DNA of 64,000 nucleotides from Bacillota bacterium (GCA_023420115.1 JAEZWR010000036.1:9178-73177), one strand, 5' to 3'. Shown: positions 53,982 to 63,765, counted from the first letter of the stretch. A program made the numbers and translations. Notes: a model not told the origin generated them from the letters alone.

Positions 53982-56849
53982 ATGGCACAGGATGAGCGAA
54001 GTTTGGAAATTAATAATGACAATATAAATGTTGATGACTTGTTTGCTCAAAATGTTAACAATGTTGTTCCCGTCGATTTGGATAAGGAAATGAGGCATTC
54101 ATTTATCGATTATGCGATGAGTGTTATCGCTGACAGAGCCTTGCCAGATGCAAGAGATGGTCTCAAACCTGTTCATAGAAGGATTCTCTATTCAATGTAT
54201 ACTCAGGGCTTTACCCCTGACAAACCTTATCGTAAATGTGCTACCACTGTAGGTGATGTTCTCGGTCGTTTCCATCCTCATGGTGATGCGGCTGTTTATG
54301 ATGCTTTGGTTCGACTTGCACAAGATTTTTCTATGCGAGTTCCACTTGTAGATGGACATGGAAACTTTGGTTCGAGAGATGGAGATGCGGCTGCTGCTTA
54401 TCGTTATACTGAAGCTAGACTTACTAAAATGGCTTTGGAAATGATGGCTGACATTAATAAACAGACTGTTGATTTTAGGCCGAACTTCGATGAACATGAG
54501 ATGGAGCCAGTTGTGCTACCAACTCATTATCCTAACTTGCTTGTAAATGGTTCGACTGGTATAGCTGTAGGTATGGCAACCTCTATACCGCCACATAATC
54601 TTGGGGAAACTATTAATGGTGCGATTCATCTGATGAAGAATCCTGATGCTGACGTCGAAGAACTTATGCAATTTATCAAAGGACCTGATTTTCCCACAGC
54701 TGGAACAATTTTAGGTCTGAGCGGTATAAGAGAATGTTATAAGACAGGTAAGGGGAGGATCGTTGTTAGAGCAAAGGCTGAAATCGAAGCCATGTCCGCC
54801 AATCGCCAAAGAATTATAGTACATGATCTTCCATATATGGTCAATAAGGCCAATCTACTTGAAAAGATATCAGATCAGGTCAAGGCAAAAAAGATAGAAG
54901 GAATATCTCATATTAGAGATGAATCCGACCGAAAAGAAGCTGTACGAATAGTTATAGAGTTAAAAAAAGACGCCAATGCAAATTTAACTCTTAATCAATT
55001 GTATAAATATACACAAATGCAGGATGCTTTTAATGCTAATTTACTTGCACTTGTTGAGGAAAAGGGTGTATATGTACCTAAGACACTTAATTTAAAAGAA
55101 ATACTTAACTGTTATGTTAATCATCAGAAAAGTGTTTTCACTAGAAAGACAAAATTTGATTTAGAAAAAGCACTCGCGCGTAAACATATTGTCGAAGGTC
55201 TGAGAAAGGCAATTGATATTATCGACGAAGTCATAAATACCATTAGAGCATCAAAAACAGAACAGATTGCCAAAGAGAGACTCTGTGAGCTTTTTGACTT
55301 CTCCGAAAGGCAGGCGCAACATATTGTTGATATGAGACTCGGAAGATTAACGGGTCTTGAACGTGAAAAGTTAGAGGCTGAATTTAATCAATTAATTGAA
55401 AGAATCGATTACTACGAAAAGATACTCGCAGATGAAAATATTTTAATTGATGAGATAGTCAAAGAATTAGTTGCGATTCGAGATAGTTATGCCGATGAAA
55501 GAAGAACAGAAATAGATCCATTTGGTGTTGACGGTATTGCAGATGAAAGTTTGATTAAACGTGAGGAAGTAGTAATTACATTAACTCGTTTGGGATATGT
55601 TAAGAGAATTGCTCTGGACACTTATCAAATGCAGCATCGTGGAGGGCGTGGAATTTCTGGAATGAGCACCAAAGACGAGGATATTGTAGAATCTCTTCTA
55701 AGCTCATCTTCACACGATTTTATTTTATTTTTCACTAATACAGGGCGTGTTTTTAGAAAAAAAGCCTACGAGATACCAGAAGGAAGCAGACAGGCAAGAG
55801 GAATGGCAATAGTCAATCTCTTACAACTAGATGCCAATGAAAAAATCATTTCATTGATTCCGGTTCGCGATTTTGAAGAAGATAAATTTTTGGTTCTTGC
55901 TACACGTAATGGAAGTATCAAAAAGACAGAACTGAGTGCATATAAGAATATTAATAATTCTGGTTTGATTGCCATTAATTTAAAAGAAAATGATCAGCTG
56001 GTTAATGCAGCTCTTTCTGATGCTTCGGGAGATTATTTGATCGTTACAAGAAATGGTAAAGGTATAAGATTTAGCAGTTCTGATGTAAGGTCTACAGGAA
56101 GAAATACTTCTGGCGTAAGATCTATTAAACTAAGTGAAGATGATGAAGTTATTTCTTTCATTCTTGTTGATGACAGTAGATCAGTATTTATTGTTACAGA
56201 GAATGGTTATGGTAAGAGGACAAGCTTTGAAGAGTTTAGAGCTCAAGGAAGAGCTGGTAAGGGAATAATAGCTTATAAGTGCACAGAAAAGACTGGTAAG
56301 CTAGTAGCTGCTGCCACAGTTTCAGAAGATGAGGATATAATTTTAATTAATAATGCTGGTGTCATTATTAGAATCGCAGCAGATGAGGTTACTGAGATTG
56401 GAAGAGCAACTCAGGGCGTCCATGTTATGCGTTGCACAGATTCAGTAAAATTGGTTGACATTGCAGTTGTTAAGAGAGAAGCAGAAAAAGAAGAACAAGA
56501 ACAAGAAATTGATGATCTAGATTCTTCTACATCGAATGAAAAGGTTGGAGTAAAATTTGCTTCAGAATCATTTGATAAATCCACTCTTATTTCCCAAAAT
56601 GATATAGATACAGATATAGCTACAGAAGTAAATCCTGAGTCTAGTTCTTACACGAATGGGGAGGATGCGACTGGCAAGATAATGGATAGCGAAGAAAATA
56701 GAAAGAAGATTGATAAATTTATTTCACGTCTTGAATCGGATGTAAACGATGAGGAGTTTGAAGAGGATTGGACAGAAGAAAAGGATGCTGAGAAAAGACG
56801 GAAACGTAAAGAAGAAAAAATGAATCAAAGTGAAGATGATGAAGAATAA
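53982..56849 (+). CDS. gyrA: DNA gyrase subunit A
   Basis: Type II topoisomerase breakage-reunion subunit, 955 residues. The N-terminal [20 protein letters not shown] block, the quinolone region [20 protein letters not shown] and the catalytic Tyr142 in [10 protein letters not shown] are clear. The C-terminal beta-pinwheel carries the gyrase box as QHRGGRG, which marks GyrA rather than ParC. Ala103 replaces the Ser usual at E. coli position 83. The last ~110 residues form an acidic, low-complexity tail rich in Glu, Asp and Lys. AGGAGG lies six bases before the ATG. gyrB is not next to it. Confidence 0.95.
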   Translation: MAQDERSLEINNDNINVDDLFAQNVNNVVPVDLDKEMRHSFIDYAMSVIADRALPDARDGLKPVHRRILYSMYTQGFTPDKPYRKCATTVGDVLGRFHPHGDAAVYDALVRLAQDFSMRVPLVDGHGNFGSRDGDAAAAYRYTEARLTKMALEMMADINKQTVDFRPNFDEHEMEPVVLPTHYPNLLVNGSTGIAVGMATSIPPHNLGETINGAIHLMKNPDADVEELMQFIKGPDFPTAGTILGLSGIRECYKTGKGRIVVRAKAEIEAMSANRQRIIVHDLPYMVNKANLLEKISDQVKAKKIEGISHIRDESDRKEAVRIVIELKKDANANLTLNQLYKYTQMQDAFNANLLALVEEKGVYVPKTLNLKEILNCYVNHQKSVFTRKTKFDLEKALARKHIVEGLRKAIDIIDEVINTIRASKTEQIAKERLCELFDFSERQAQHIVDMRLGRLTGLEREKLEAEFNQLIERIDYYEKILADENILIDEIVKELVAIRDSYADERRTEIDPFGVDGIADESLIKREEVVITLTRLGYVKRIALDTYQMQHRGGRGISGMSTKDEDIVESLLSSSSHDFILFFTNTGRVFRKKAYEIPEGSRQARGMAIVNLLQLDANEKIISLIPVRDFEEDKFLVLATRNGSIKKTELSAYKNINNSGLIAINLKENDQLVNAALSDASGDYLIVTRNGKGIRFSSSDVRSTGRNTSGVRSIKLSEDDEVISFILVDDSRSVFIVTENGYGKRTSFEEFRAQGRAGKGIIAYKCTEKTGKLVAAATVSEDEDIILINNAGVIIRIAADEVTEIGRATQGVHVMRCTDSVKLVDIAVVKREAEKEEQEQEIDDLDSSTSNEKVGVKFASESFDKSTLISQNDIDTDIATEVNPESSSYTNGEDATGKIMDSEENRKKIDKFISRLESDVNDEEFEEDWTEEKDAEKRRKRKEEKMNQSEDDEE

Positions 56850-56885
56850 TCATTTTAATATTTCTAGATTTTCATTAGCTAGAAG

Positions 56886-56915
56886 AAAAGGTGGAGTATA
56901 CTCCACCTTTTTTTG
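56886..56915 (+). terminator. terminator after gyrA
   Basis: A perfect palindrome (56886-56898 with 56899-56911, core GGTGGAGTA) followed by a T-run. Confidence 0.9.
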
Positions 56916-56936
56916 TCTGTTATTAAATAAAAACAA

Positions 56937-57020
56937 TAAAAAAAACCACTTCCCCAAGAGAAGTGGTAAAACAAATTTTTAAGAGAGAATCTTAAGGAAC
57001 TGAACTTATCTCCTTAAGAC
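56937..57020 (-). ncRNA. candidate small RNA, about 80 nt
   Basis: On the minus strand a promoter (TTGACA at 57050-57055, 17-base spacer, TACAGT at 57027-57032) would start a transcript near 57020. The first bases form a stem CTTAAGGA/TCCTTAAG (57011-57018 with 56991-56998), and the transcript ends in a strong terminator stem ACCACTTC/GAAGTGGT (56945-56967) followed by eight T. No ATG lies inside. Alternatively, the terminator belongs to the phosphatase gene and the promoter is fortuitous. Confidence 0.4.
56945..56967 (-). terminator. minus-strand terminator (phosphatase gene and/or small RNA)
   Basis: Eight-pair stem ACCACTTC/GAAGTGGT with a seven-base loop, followed on the minus strand by a long T-run. 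Confidence 0.85.
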
Positions 57021-57026
57021 GTTGCT

Positions 57027-57055
57027 ACTGTACCTCTGTCTATTTGGTTTGTCAA
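57027..57055 (-). promoter_or_regulatory. promoter of the candidate small RNA
   Basis: TTGACA (57050-57055) is a perfect -35 box, with TACAGT (57027-57032) at 17 bases. It lies downstream of the phosphatase stop on the same strand, so it cannot serve that gene. Confidence 0.5.
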
Positions 57056-57103
57056 CACTTTTTTTATTTATTCACAATTTTAAATAGTATAGCAATAGTT
57101 GGG

Positions 57104-57790
57104 TTATAAATTTAGCTTAGCGAAACGACCACGAAGTTCAATAGGGGGAGTCTGTAGATTTTTGTTAAGATGTGGACAAAAATCAGTTGCAATTAGATTT
57201 GTAGTTCCGGATTTATCAATGATTAATTCATTTATTGAAGAATTAGCTACTAGGAAACGGTCGAAAGATAATTCATCCTTGCCTTCTGCGAAACCAATAG
57301 CAGTTGAAATAAAGAATCCGTGACTGACAACTGCGATTGTTCGTTCATCATTTGTGCTAGCGAGTGAGAGTAGGGTATTTTTCATTCTTCGATATACTAA
57401 GTATCCAGCCTCCCCATTTGGTGGATCAAATTTTCCTGGACAATTTTCTAAATTATAAAAGTCTTGATGACTTAGTTTAAGAAAATCAATTTTGCCAAGT
57501 CCTTCATATATTCCATGATCAATTTCACGTAAATCTGTGTGCAAAGTTAAGGGGATATCTCTGTCGTTATATTTTTTTTGATGAAATTTGATTATCTCAG
57601 CAGTTTGAACCGCCCTAAGTTTAGGTGATGAGTAAATAGAATCTATTTTTCTATTGCTTAGATATTTCCCTAATAACTCAGCCTGTTCTATGCCAAGTTT
57701 ACTTAGACCTTCATCTAATTTACCGGCTGCAACAGACCTTGTATTACTCAAGCTTTGGGCATGTCTAATTAATATGAATGTAGTTGACAT
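57104..57790 (-). CDS. histidine phosphatase family protein
   Basis: A 228-residue phosphoglycerate-mutase-like phosphatase. The phospho-His motif reads FILIRHAQSLSN (RHA in place of the common RHG). SPKLRAVQTAEII holds the second Arg, EIDHGIYEG the catalytic acid region, and VVSHGFFI the second His. The substrate is unknown; sugar phosphates or nucleotide derivatives are usual for this group. GGAG precedes the ATG. It is downstream of the DeoR-type gene in the same direction with a gap of 53 bases, so cotranscription is likely. Confidence 0.87.
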   Translation of the reverse strand: MSTTFILIRHAQSLSNTRSVAAGKLDEGLSKLGIEQAELLGKYLSNRKIDSIYSSPKLRAVQTAEIIKFHQKKYNDRDIPLTLHTDLREIDHGIYEGLGKIDFLKLSHQDFYNLENCPGKFDPPNGEAGYLVYRRMKNTLLSLASTNDERTIAVVSHGFFISTAIGFAEGKDELSFDRFLVANSSINELIIDKSGTTNLIATDFCPHLNKNLQTPPIELRGRFAKLNL

Positions 57791-57843
57791 TTGCTTTTCT
57801 CCATTTTGATCTTGGAAAGTTTATAAAGTCTAAATAGATATGA

Positions 57844-58608
57844 TTAAAATTTATTAAAAATAGTACAATTCTTTCTTTTTATAATTTCTGATAGATCTTC
57901 GGGCAGTTCACCGTTGCAAACAATTCCATCTATACTACTAAGATCAGCGGTTCGATAATATCCTTTGGTGAAAAATTTTGATTGATCACAAAGCAGATAT
58001 GACTTGTCTGCCTGTTGAATCATACGCAATTTTGCATGAGCTTGACTTACATCACCTTCGTAAAGACCATTTTTGTCGACACTTTTACAAGAAATAAAAG
58101 CGTAGTCCGCGTGAAAACTTTGAAGAAATTCTTCACAAAAAGATCCTACAATTGAACTTGAATTATGTCTTAGTTTACCTGGACATAGATAGACTTCAGA
58201 ATCTGGATAATCTTTTAGCGCCAAAGCTATTTCAAGACCGTTAGTGATAATTTTTAAGTGAGTGAATTTTTTGATTAATTGCAAGCCAAAGTGGTAAATA
58301 GTTGAGCTTGAGTCGAGAAAAATAACGGCATTATCATTAACTAAATTAACTGCCTTGTTAGCTACCAAAATTTTATCTTTAATATTTGTCTTTAGACGAC
58401 TTTCAACTGGAAGCTCAAGAGAGGTCGATTGTACAAGTCTAACACCACCGTAATAACGTTTAACCAAACCTTCTTCTTCCAACTGAATTAGGACGCGTCT
58501 CAAGGTAGACCTACTGACATACAATTTGCCAGCAAGTTCTTCGGTAGGAGCATCAATATTACTTTCTAAATAATTCAAAACTCTTATTCTTAAATTATGC
58601 TGTGACAT
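57844..58608 (-). CDS. DeoR-family transcriptional regulator
   Basis: A 254-residue sugar-phosphate-responsive repressor. The N-terminal winged helix (TEELAGKLYVSRSTLRRVLI, then LEEEGLVKRYYGGVRL) is followed by the DeoRC sensor domain with LDSSSTIYHF, KIITNGLEIAL and CKSVDKNGLYEGD. The start is the ATG with AGGAG eight bases upstream (MSQHNLR). It is cotranscribed with the phosphatase gene, which may hint at a phosphorylated effector. Targets cannot be named. Confidence 0.9.
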   Translation of the reverse strand: MSQHNLRIRVLNYLESNIDAPTEELAGKLYVSRSTLRRVLIQLEEEGLVKRYYGGVRLVQSTSLELPVESRLKTNIKDKILVANKAVNLVNDNAVIFLDSSSTIYHFGLQLIKKFTHLKIITNGLEIALALKDYPDSEVYLCPGKLRHNSSSIVGSFCEEFLQSFHADYAFISCKSVDKNGLYEGDVSQAHAKLRMIQQADKSYLLCDQSKFFTKGYYRTADLSSIDGIVCNGELPEDLSEIIKRKNCTIFNKF

Positions 58609-58732
58609 TTTAAACACTCCTATATAAGTATTTGTAAAAGCCTGATTTCAGTAATGATGTTTAAACTCTTTAATTATTATAAATTGTCCCGCGTGATATA
58701 TGGAAAAAGCATATTATTTAAGAAATAAAAAT

Positions 58733-58768
58733 TTCTTCTATTACTTCTTCTATTACTTCTTCTATTAC
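58733..58768. repeat. tandem repeat, 3 copies of a 12-base unit
   Basis: TTCTTCTATTAC is repeated three times without mismatch in the intergenic region upstream of the hydrogenase operon. It is non-coding here. Copy-number change by slippage could alter the spacing of upstream control sites. Confidence 0.9.
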
Positions 58769-58983
58769 TAATATATTAACTTATTTTGGGATATAGAACA
58801 TATACAAATTCTTCTTATCAGAATAATCGAAGGTCGAGATATAACATTTATATAAACTAATGTTTAAAGTTTATGCCTAGACTAGTTGACTTGGAAAAAA
58901 TTCTAAATTATGACCACTTTTTAAAGGGAAAATCAAAGCTTTGATGTGATAATTTGTAAAATATAAAAATTAGCTTTTGCTAA

Positions 58984-59001
58984 CTGGTAAAAATTTAACA
59001 A
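58984..59001 (-). promoter_or_regulatory. Rex-like operator upstream of the hydrogenase operon
   Basis: On the minus strand TTGTTAA, four bases, then TTACCAG match 12 of 14 positions of the Rex dyad (TTGTTAA-N4-TTAACAA). The site overlaps where the -35 box for TATACT (59020-59025) would lie. Rex senses NADH/NAD and commonly controls fermentative hydrogenases. Confidence 0.45.
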
Positions 59002-59055
59002 ATTGAGGGAAAAATTGACTATACTAATAGGCAGTAAAAAAAGGAGGTTTGGAAT

Positions 59056-59577
59056 TTGGCTAAGATTAGTTTTAATAAAGATATTTTGAAGCCGGAGTTC
59101 TTAGAACAAATTGATGCGTATATAGCAGAATTTGAAGATCCGCAGAATAATATCATCTCAATTCTTCACAAGGCTCAATCATTATTTCGCTATTTACCAC
59201 CAGAAGTTCAATTTTATATCGCTCAGCGTATAGGAATGAGTACAGCTAAGATAAATGGAATAGTTTCATTCTATTCATTTTTTATCGAAGAACCAAAAGG
59301 TGAATATAATGTCAGTGTATGCATGGGAACCGCTTGCTTCGTTCGTGGTGCTGATAAAGTTATTGAGGGTTTCAGAGATCAGCTAGATATGCATGGTAAG
59401 AAACCAATGACTGATGATGGTTTATTTTCAATATCTGACATTCGTTGTGTCGGTGCCTGTGGTTTGGCTCCAGTCGTAAAAGTAAATGAGAAGATATGGG
59501 GACATATCGAGGCAAAGGATGTTGCTGGAATTATTGAATATTATCGTAAAGAAGCTGCTGCTAGCAGTGAGTTATAG
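59056..59577 (+). CDS. hydC: NADH-linked [FeFe] hydrogenase, NuoE-like subunit
   Basis: A 173-residue thioredoxin-like [2Fe-2S] protein. The cluster Cys residues are in CMGTACFVRG and, about 40 residues later, CVGACGLAPVVKV. The helical N-terminal part (ISILHKAQSLFRYLPPEVQ; GIVSFYSFF) is typical of NuoE/HydC. The start is TTG 59056 with AAGGAGG eight bases upstream. It forms the soluble trimer with the next two products. The 390-base gap to the next subunit gene is unusual for this operon. Confidence 0.93.
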   Translation: MAKISFNKDILKPEFLEQIDAYIAEFEDPQNNIISILHKAQSLFRYLPPEVQFYIAQRIGMSTAKINGIVSFYSFFIEEPKGEYNVSVCMGTACFVRGADKVIEGFRDQLDMHGKKPMTDDGLFSISDIRCVGACGLAPVVKVNEKIWGHIEAKDVAGIIEYYRKEAAASSEL

Positions 59578-59968
59578 TGCTAATACAATATTCTTTACTG
59601 GGATACTTGATTATCTGAAATGACTAGAAATGTTACTGGTACTAATTCTATTAATATCGAGTTATTTTTGAAGTGAAAAATAGAATTTATGAGCATATTA
59701 ATGAGAATGGTTAATGTAGCTAAGATAGAATTTAAATTGAATATTCATCAAAAAATTTGATTTAAATATCTATATTGCAGTATCAGTATGAATTTATTAA
59801 TAAATTTATAGAAATATCATAGTTTGACGGATATACAAGTGGAACGGATTGAATATTTATAGTGAGCTGATTTGGATTTTAAAAATATACTTGTTAAATA
59901 ATTTGACAGTCTAAATTTCTTATATGGAATATATATAAATGAGGATTAGTCTTACGAAAGGAAACGAT
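59578..59968. other. intergenic gap inside the hydrogenase cluster, with a second Rex-like half site
   Basis: About 390 AT-rich bases without a recognisable gene. TTGTTAA (59891-59897) followed by TTGACA (59903-59908) could be a Rex half site next to a -35 box, suggesting a second promoter for the two large subunit genes. Confidence 0.4.
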
Positions 59969-61843
59969 ATGATTAAGATCACATCGACCGATGAGCTTCT
60001 AAATAAATATCAAACTTGTAAAAGTTTACTTAAATTAAGAGATGAACATAAGGAACCTGCCGACTCTAAAGTGAGAGCAGAAGAGAAGAAAGATGTAGAG
60101 ATTCTCGTTTGTGGTGGTACAGGGTGTCGTTCATCTGAGAGTGCTGAAATAATTGATAAATTAAGAGAAAAAATTTCTGAACTTGGTATAGATTACGCTG
60201 CTGTTAGACAAGTTGGTTGCTTCGGTTTCTGTGCACAAGGACCAATAGTAAAAGTTGAGCCAGACAATGTTTTTTACTGCCAAGTAAAATTGAGTGACGT
60301 TGATGAGTTAATTGAGAAACATATCTTAAAAGGAGAGGCTGTAGATAGACTTCTCTATCAAGATCCTGTTACAAAAGAACATCTTCATCACCACGCTGAT
60401 ATGAATTTCTATCGTAAGCAAAAGAGAATAGCACTCAGAAACTGTGGAATGATAGATCCGGAATCAATTGACGAGTACATTGCAAATAGAGGATATCTGG
60501 CTCTAAAGAATGCTTTTGAAATGAGTCCAGAAGAAGTTATTGAAACAGTTAAGAAGTCAGGACTAAGAGGACGTGGTGGTGGAGGATTCCCTACTGGTCT
60601 TAAATGGGAATTGTGCCGTAAGTCTCAAGGAAATGAAAAATACATTATCTGTAATGCTGACGAGGGAGATCCTGGTGCATTTATGGATAGAAGTATTCTA
60701 GAAGGTGATCCACATTCATTAATAGAAGCTATGGCGATTGGTGGTTACGCTATAGGTGCAGAGCACGGTATTGTCTATATTAGAGCTGAATATGGTCTCG
60801 CTGTTGATAGATTATCACTTGCAATAGAAGCTGCTCGTTCGTATGGTCTACTTGGAAAAAATATCTTGGGTAGTGGCTTCAATTTTGATATTAAGATTAG
60901 CCTAGGTGCTGGAGCTTTTGTTTGCGGTGAGGAAACGGCCTTGATTCATTCTGTCGAAGGTAAACGTGGTGAACCAACACGTAAACCTCCATTCCCAGCC
61001 GAGTCAGGATATATGGGTAAACCAAGTAATGTTAACAATGTTGAGACATTTGCAAATATACCAGTAATCTTCTTAGACGGTCCAGAGGTTCTAAGTTCTA
61101 TAGGAACTGAAACATCAAAGGGTACCAAAGTTTTCGCCTTGGCAGGTAAAGTTAATAATACCGGTCTTATTGAAGTTCCAATGGGAACGACCTTAAGAGA
61201 AGTTATTTTTGAAATCGGTGGGGGAATTCCTGATGGCAAAGAGTTCAAGGCAGTTCAAACTGGTGGTCCATCCGGTGGTGTTATAACTGCGGCCGATTTG
61301 GATACCCCAATTGACTATGAGAACTTAATGGCAATTGGCTCAATGATGGGATCCGGTGGTATGATCGTCATGAATGAGGACAACGATATGGTAGAAATTT
61401 CTAAGTTCTACCTAGAATTTACCGTCGATGAGTCTTGTGGTAAATGTACTCCTTGCCGTATCGGAACGATGCGTATTCTTGAAATGCTGAATAAATTACT
61501 TAATCTTGAGGGTGATGAAGAGATGCTTGAAGAACTTGAAATGCTTTGTCACACCATTAAAGATACTGCACTCTGTGGACTAGGTCAGACGGCACCTAAC
61601 CCTGTCTTAAGTACCATGAAATATTTCAGAGATGAATATCTTAGGTATGCAAGAAGAGAAGTAAAAAAGGCATACTCAATTATTCCTGAAAAGTGTATTG
61701 GTTGCACCAGATGTGCCAGAGTATGTCCAGTTAAGTGTATAAGCGGAAAAGTAAAAGAAGTACACGTGATCAATGAAGATCAATGTATAGCCTGTGGTGC
61801 CTGCTTCAATGCCTGCCCGAAACAAGCAATTAAGAAACCATAA
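59969..61843 (+). CDS. hydB: NADH-linked [FeFe] hydrogenase, NuoF-like flavoprotein subunit
   Basis: A 624-residue flavoprotein that exchanges electrons with NAD(H). Domains in order: an N-terminal [2Fe-2S] thioredoxin-like part (CGGTGCRSSES, VGCFGFCAQGP); the NADH/FMN site with GLRGRGGGGFPTGLKWELC and NADEGDPGAFMDRS; the [4Fe-4S] site ESCGKCTPCRIG; and a C-terminal ferredoxin domain with two [4Fe-4S] motifs (CIGCTRCARVCPVKC and CIACGACFNACPKQA). ATG 59969 has AAAGGA six bases upstream; an ATG at 59939 has only a weak site. This domain set is that of bifurcating HydABC enzymes. Confidence 0.94.
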   Translation: MIKITSTDELLNKYQTCKSLLKLRDEHKEPADSKVRAEEKKDVEILVCGGTGCRSSESAEIIDKLREKISELGIDYAAVRQVGCFGFCAQGPIVKVEPDNVFYCQVKLSDVDELIEKHILKGEAVDRLLYQDPVTKEHLHHHADMNFYRKQKRIALRNCGMIDPESIDEYIANRGYLALKNAFEMSPEEVIETVKKSGLRGRGGGGFPTGLKWELCRKSQGNEKYIICNADEGDPGAFMDRSILEGDPHSLIEAMAIGGYAIGAEHGIVYIRAEYGLAVDRLSLAIEAARSYGLLGKNILGSGFNFDIKISLGAGAFVCGEETALIHSVEGKRGEPTRKPPFPAESGYMGKPSNVNNVETFANIPVIFLDGPEVLSSIGTETSKGTKVFALAGKVNNTGLIEVPMGTTLREVIFEIGGGIPDGKEFKAVQTGGPSGGVITAADLDTPIDYENLMAIGSMMGSGGMIVMNEDNDMVEISKFYLEFTVDESCGKCTPCRIGTMRILEMLNKLLNLEGDEEMLEELEMLCHTIKDTALCGLGQTAPNPVLSTMKYFRDEYLRYARREVKKAYSIIPEKCIGCTRCARVCPVKCISGKVKEVHVINEDQCIACGACFNACPKQAIKKP

Positions 61844-61893
61844 TGCTTGGCTGCTTAAAGTAAGAATGGATATAAGATATAGGAGAAACATTC

Positions 61894-63669
61894 ATGAGTG
61901 CTAGTGAAGTTAAAGAAATAAAAATGATAAAGGCAAAAATAAATGACGTAGAAGTAGAGGTGCCTTTTGGTACAACTGTTTTACAAGCTGCTAGACAGGC
62001 TGATATAGATATACCTACTCTATGCTATATGAACTTAGAACATTTAGGAATAACAAATAAAGTTTCATCATGTAGAGTTTGTATGGTTGAAGTAGTAGGT
62101 AGACCTCGTCTAGTAACAGCGTGTTCAGAAGTGTTGACCGATGGGATGGAAGTTAGAACGGACTCGGCAAGAGCTATACGTGCAAGAAGAACTTCTATTG
62201 AACTCTTGTTATCAAACCATCCTCAGGCTTGCCTAGGTTGTGCAAAGAATTTGAATTGCGAATTGCAGGTTTTAGCAAAACAGGTTTCATCTTTATCAGC
62301 TACGGGTATTCCATATCAAGGGAAGAGAAGTCATCACCCGGCAGACCTCTCCAGTGCATCAATACTAAAGGAACCAGATAAGTGCATAATGTGCCGCAGG
62401 TGTGAATTGATGTGTAATGACGTGCAGACTGTTGGTGCACTATCGGCCATTGGAAGAGGCTTTGAAACTGTCGTTGGAACTGCCTTTCACTCCGATCTCA
62501 AAGATACAGTATGTACATATTGTGGACAGTGCGTTTCTGTATGTCCTACAGGAGCCCTTGCTGAGAATAACCAAACAGCAAAAGTTTGGAGAGCCTTACA
62601 CAATCCTAACAAACACGTTGTAGTACAGGTTGCACCTGCTGTTCGTGTCGCATTAGGCGAAATGTTCGGCATGGAGGCTGGTTCAATTGTTACAGGCAAG
62701 ATGGTATCAGCTTTGAGAAAAATGGGCTTTGATGCGGTATTCGATACAGACTTTGGTGCTGACTTAACAGTTATGGAAGAAGCATCAGAGCTAGTTCATA
62801 GAATTCAACATAATGGAGTATTACCGATTTTGACATCATGCTGTCCGGCTTGGGTAACATTTATTGAAAGTCAGTTCCCGGATATGCTTGAGATTCCTTC
62901 ATCTTGTAAATCTCCATTTACAATGCTTGGAACAATGGTCAAAACATACTATGCCGATAAGGTCAATATTAAGCCTGAAGATATAGTAAATGTTGCAGTT
63001 ATGCCTTGCTTAGCGAAAAAAGCTGAGGCAGAGAGACCTGAAATGTCAAAGGATGAGAATAAGAATATCGATGTTGTTATTTCAACTAGAGAACTGGGGG
63101 CAATGCTCAAAGAGTTAGGTATAGATTTTGAATCATTACCAGAGTCTGACTTTGATAGTGTACTAGGTGAATCAACAGGTGCGTCTGTTATATTTGGTAC
63201 CTCAGGTGGTGTTATCGAAGCTGCTCTGAGAACTGCTTACGAATGGATGACAGGAGAAGAACTTAAGCAAGTAGAATTCTCATCGTTGAGAGGACTAGAA
63301 GGGATTCGTTCAGCTGAGGTCAATGTTGGTGATCATAAGCTCAGAATTGGTATAGCTCACGGTCTTGGCAATGCTAGAAGATTATTAGAGGGTGTCAGAG
63401 ATAAGGAGTTTAACTTTGATGCAATTGAAATAATGGCTTGCCCAGGTGGCTGCATTGGCGGTGGTGGTCAGCCATACCATCATGGAGATTCTGAGATCTT
63501 ATTGAAACGCCAAAGAGCTATCTATAATGAAGATAGAGGGAAGACATTTAGAAAATCACATGAAAATCCAATGATTAAGAAACTCTATGAAGAGTATCTT
63601 GGGGAACCATATGGTGAGTTGGCACACCAATTATTGCACACACACTATACACCACAAGAGAAAATTTAA
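61894..63669 (+). CDS. hydA: [FeFe] hydrogenase catalytic subunit
   Basis: A 591-residue hydrogenase that makes H2 at the H-cluster. N-terminal [2Fe-2S] Cys44, Cys60, Cys63, Cys77; a His-Cys3 cluster with His109, Cys113, Cys116, Cys122; two [4Fe-4S] motifs (CIMCRRCELMC, CTYCGQCVSVC); then the H-cluster signatures TSCCPAWV (L1), MPCLAKKAEA (L2) and IMACPGGCIGGGGQPY (L3). An SSCKSP block holds the conserved Lys. The C-terminal small-subunit-like domain (KTFRKSHENP, IKKLYEEYLG) is present. AGGAG precedes the ATG. The HydE, HydF and HydG maturases are not in the window. Confidence 0.97.
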   Translation: MSASEVKEIKMIKAKINDVEVEVPFGTTVLQAARQADIDIPTLCYMNLEHLGITNKVSSCRVCMVEVVGRPRLVTACSEVLTDGMEVRTDSARAIRARRTSIELLLSNHPQACLGCAKNLNCELQVLAKQVSSLSATGIPYQGKRSHHPADLSSASILKEPDKCIMCRRCELMCNDVQTVGALSAIGRGFETVVGTAFHSDLKDTVCTYCGQCVSVCPTGALAENNQTAKVWRALHNPNKHVVVQVAPAVRVALGEMFGMEAGSIVTGKMVSALRKMGFDAVFDTDFGADLTVMEEASELVHRIQHNGVLPILTSCCPAWVTFIESQFPDMLEIPSSCKSPFTMLGTMVKTYYADKVNIKPEDIVNVAVMPCLAKKAEAERPEMSKDENKNIDVVISTRELGAMLKELGIDFESLPESDFDSVLGESTGASVIFGTSGGVIEAALRTAYEWMTGEELKQVEFSSLRGLEGIRSAEVNVGDHKLRIGIAHGLGNARRLLEGVRDKEFNFDAIEIMACPGGCIGGGGQPYHHGDSEILLKRQRAIYNEDRGKTFRKSHENPMIKKLYEEYLGEPYGELAHQLLHTHYTPQEKI

Positions 63670-63692
63670 TACAGATATAAAATGAAGAGAAG

Positions 63693-63718
63693 AAGAGACC
63701 CTTACAGGTCTCTTTTTT
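63693..63718 (+). terminator. terminator of the hydrogenase operon
   Basis: AAGAGACC (63693-63700) pairs with GGTCTCTT (63707-63714), followed by six T. Confidence 0.9.
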
Positions 63719-63765
63719 CTTGCCTAAAAACTAAAGTTTAGTAAAAGAGATATACTAAAGTAATA

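Larger units (their letters stand above)
58609..59055. other. regulatory region between the deoR-type gene and the hydrogenase operon
   Basis: About 450 AT-rich bases between divergent genes. Contents are a 12-base tandem repeat (58733-58768), a Rex-like site (58984-59001) and a -10-like TATACT (59020-59025) for the hydrogenase operon. No gene or known RNA is seen. Confidence 0.55.

Noticed and set aside
53982..56849. Topoisomerase IV subunit ParC.
   Set aside because: The QHRGGRG gyrase box in the C-terminal domain and the [10 protein letters not shown] context point to GyrA.
58733..58768. A short CRISPR-like array.
   Set aside because: The units are directly adjacent with no spacers and no cas genes are in the window; it is a plain tandem repeat.
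59056..63669. Part of respiratory complex I (NuoE/NuoF/NuoG).
   Set aside because: The third protein carries all H-cluster signatures of [FeFe] hydrogenase and no membrane Nuo subunits follow.
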